A stretch of 5,406 nt of DNA from Pseudomonadota bacterium (GTDB taxonomy: Bacteria > Pseudomonadota > Alphaproteobacteria > Rhizobiales > Beijerinckiaceae), in NCBI GenBank assembly GCA_023422485.1, contig JAGTAM010000701.1, forward strand, positions 1-5,406. Direction: 5' to 3'. Under the pieces are notes generated by a model that saw only the letters and a list, made by a program, of their open reading frames with translations, did not search any database and was not told the DNA's origin. Below, piece after piece: positions 5,043 to 5,406 of the stretch. The first letter of the stretch is position 1, and the number at the start of each line of letters is the position of its first letter. A program made the translations under genes and the position numbers.

Positions 5043-5406
5043 ATGAGCAAGACAGGCGGCAACGACTCCAAGAGCACGCTGTACTGCTCGTTCTGCGGCA
5101 AGAGCCAGCACGAGGTTCGCAAGCTGATTGCGGGCCCGACGGTGTTCATCTGCGACGAGTGCGTCGAGCTGTGCATGGACATCATTCGCGAGGAATCGAA
5201 GTCCTCGCTGGTGAAGTCCCGCGACGGGGGGCCGACTCCGAAGGAGATCCGGCGGGTCCTCGACGACTACGTCATCGGGCAGGACTTCGCCAAGAAGGTT
5301 CTCTCGGTGGCCGTGCACAACCACTACAAGCGGCTCGCGCACGCGACGAAGCACAACGACGTCGAACTCGCCAAGTCCAACATCATGCTGATCGGGCCGA
5401 CCGGCT
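5043..5406 (+). CDS. clpX: ATP-dependent Clp protease ATP-binding subunit ClpX (N-terminal 121 residues, 3' end outside window)
   Basis: This is the start of ClpX, the AAA+ unfoldase that recognises tagged substrates, unfolds them using ATP and passes them into ClpP. The N-terminal zinc-binding domain is complete: Cys15 and Cys18 in CSFCGK and Cys37 and Cys40 in CDEC form the four-cysteine zinc site used for dimerisation and for adaptor and substrate binding. A short linker (about 52-63) leads to the AAA+ domain, opening with TPKEIRRVLDDYVIGQDFAKKVLSVAVHNHYKR (65-97), the box II region of the family. The window ends inside the Walker A loop (LIGPTG, 116-121), so nucleotide-binding and pore motifs cannot be checked. 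The ATG at 5043 has a clear ribosome binding site, GGAG at 5033-5036, six bases upstream. Its position just after clpP on the same strand fits the partnership. Confidence 0.97.
   Translation, partial: MSKTGGNDSKSTLYCSFCGKSQHEVRKLIAGPTVFICDECVELCMDIIREESKSSLVKSRDGGPTPKEIRRVLDDYVIGQDFAKKVLSVAVHNHYKRLAHATKHNDVELAKSNIMLIGPTG

Overview
The window reads as a GC-rich alphaproteobacterial chromosome segment, most likely from the Hyphomicrobiales and resembling Methylobacterium/Methylorubrum. The taxonomic guess rests on recognising the trigger factor, ClpP and ClpX sequences, the strong G/C bias at third codon positions, and the gene order tig-clpP-clpX. It was not tested by a search.

Left part (1-2248): the 3' end of an unrecognised plus-strand gene stops at 546. 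It faces a minus-strand, Tat-exported protein of the multicopper-oxidase fold (794-2248). The 247-base convergent gap between them holds several hairpins, one followed by a short T run. The oxidase-like protein is the most unusual item here. Its fold signatures are intact, but the residues that bind type 1 and most type 3 copper are replaced at two of the four copper motifs, and the type 1 His of a third is also lost.

Middle (2249-2609): a divergent intergenic stretch leads to a tRNA-Leu(TAG) gene with an encoded CCA end and a plausible promoter. Between the tRNA and trigger factor lies a compact structured leader with a 10-base direct repeat and two mutually exclusive hairpins. No convincing terminator separates the two genes, so read-through into tig is possible.

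Right part (2610-5406): the core protein-quality-control cluster. Trigger factor (tig) folds nascent chains at the ribosome exit. ClpP is the serine peptidase chamber. ClpX, cut off by the window edge just as its Walker A loop begins, is the AAA+ unfoldase that feeds ClpP. All three are on the plus strand, with gaps of 135 and 246 bases. Each gap holds a long inverted repeat: a 13-bp bulged hairpin just upstream of the clpP ribosome binding site, and a perfect 10-bp inverted repeat upstream of clpX.

This is mainly a conserved housekeeping region. I see no mobile element, CRISPR array or defence system. The observations that deserve follow-up are the copper-ligand-depleted oxidase and the structured leaders.
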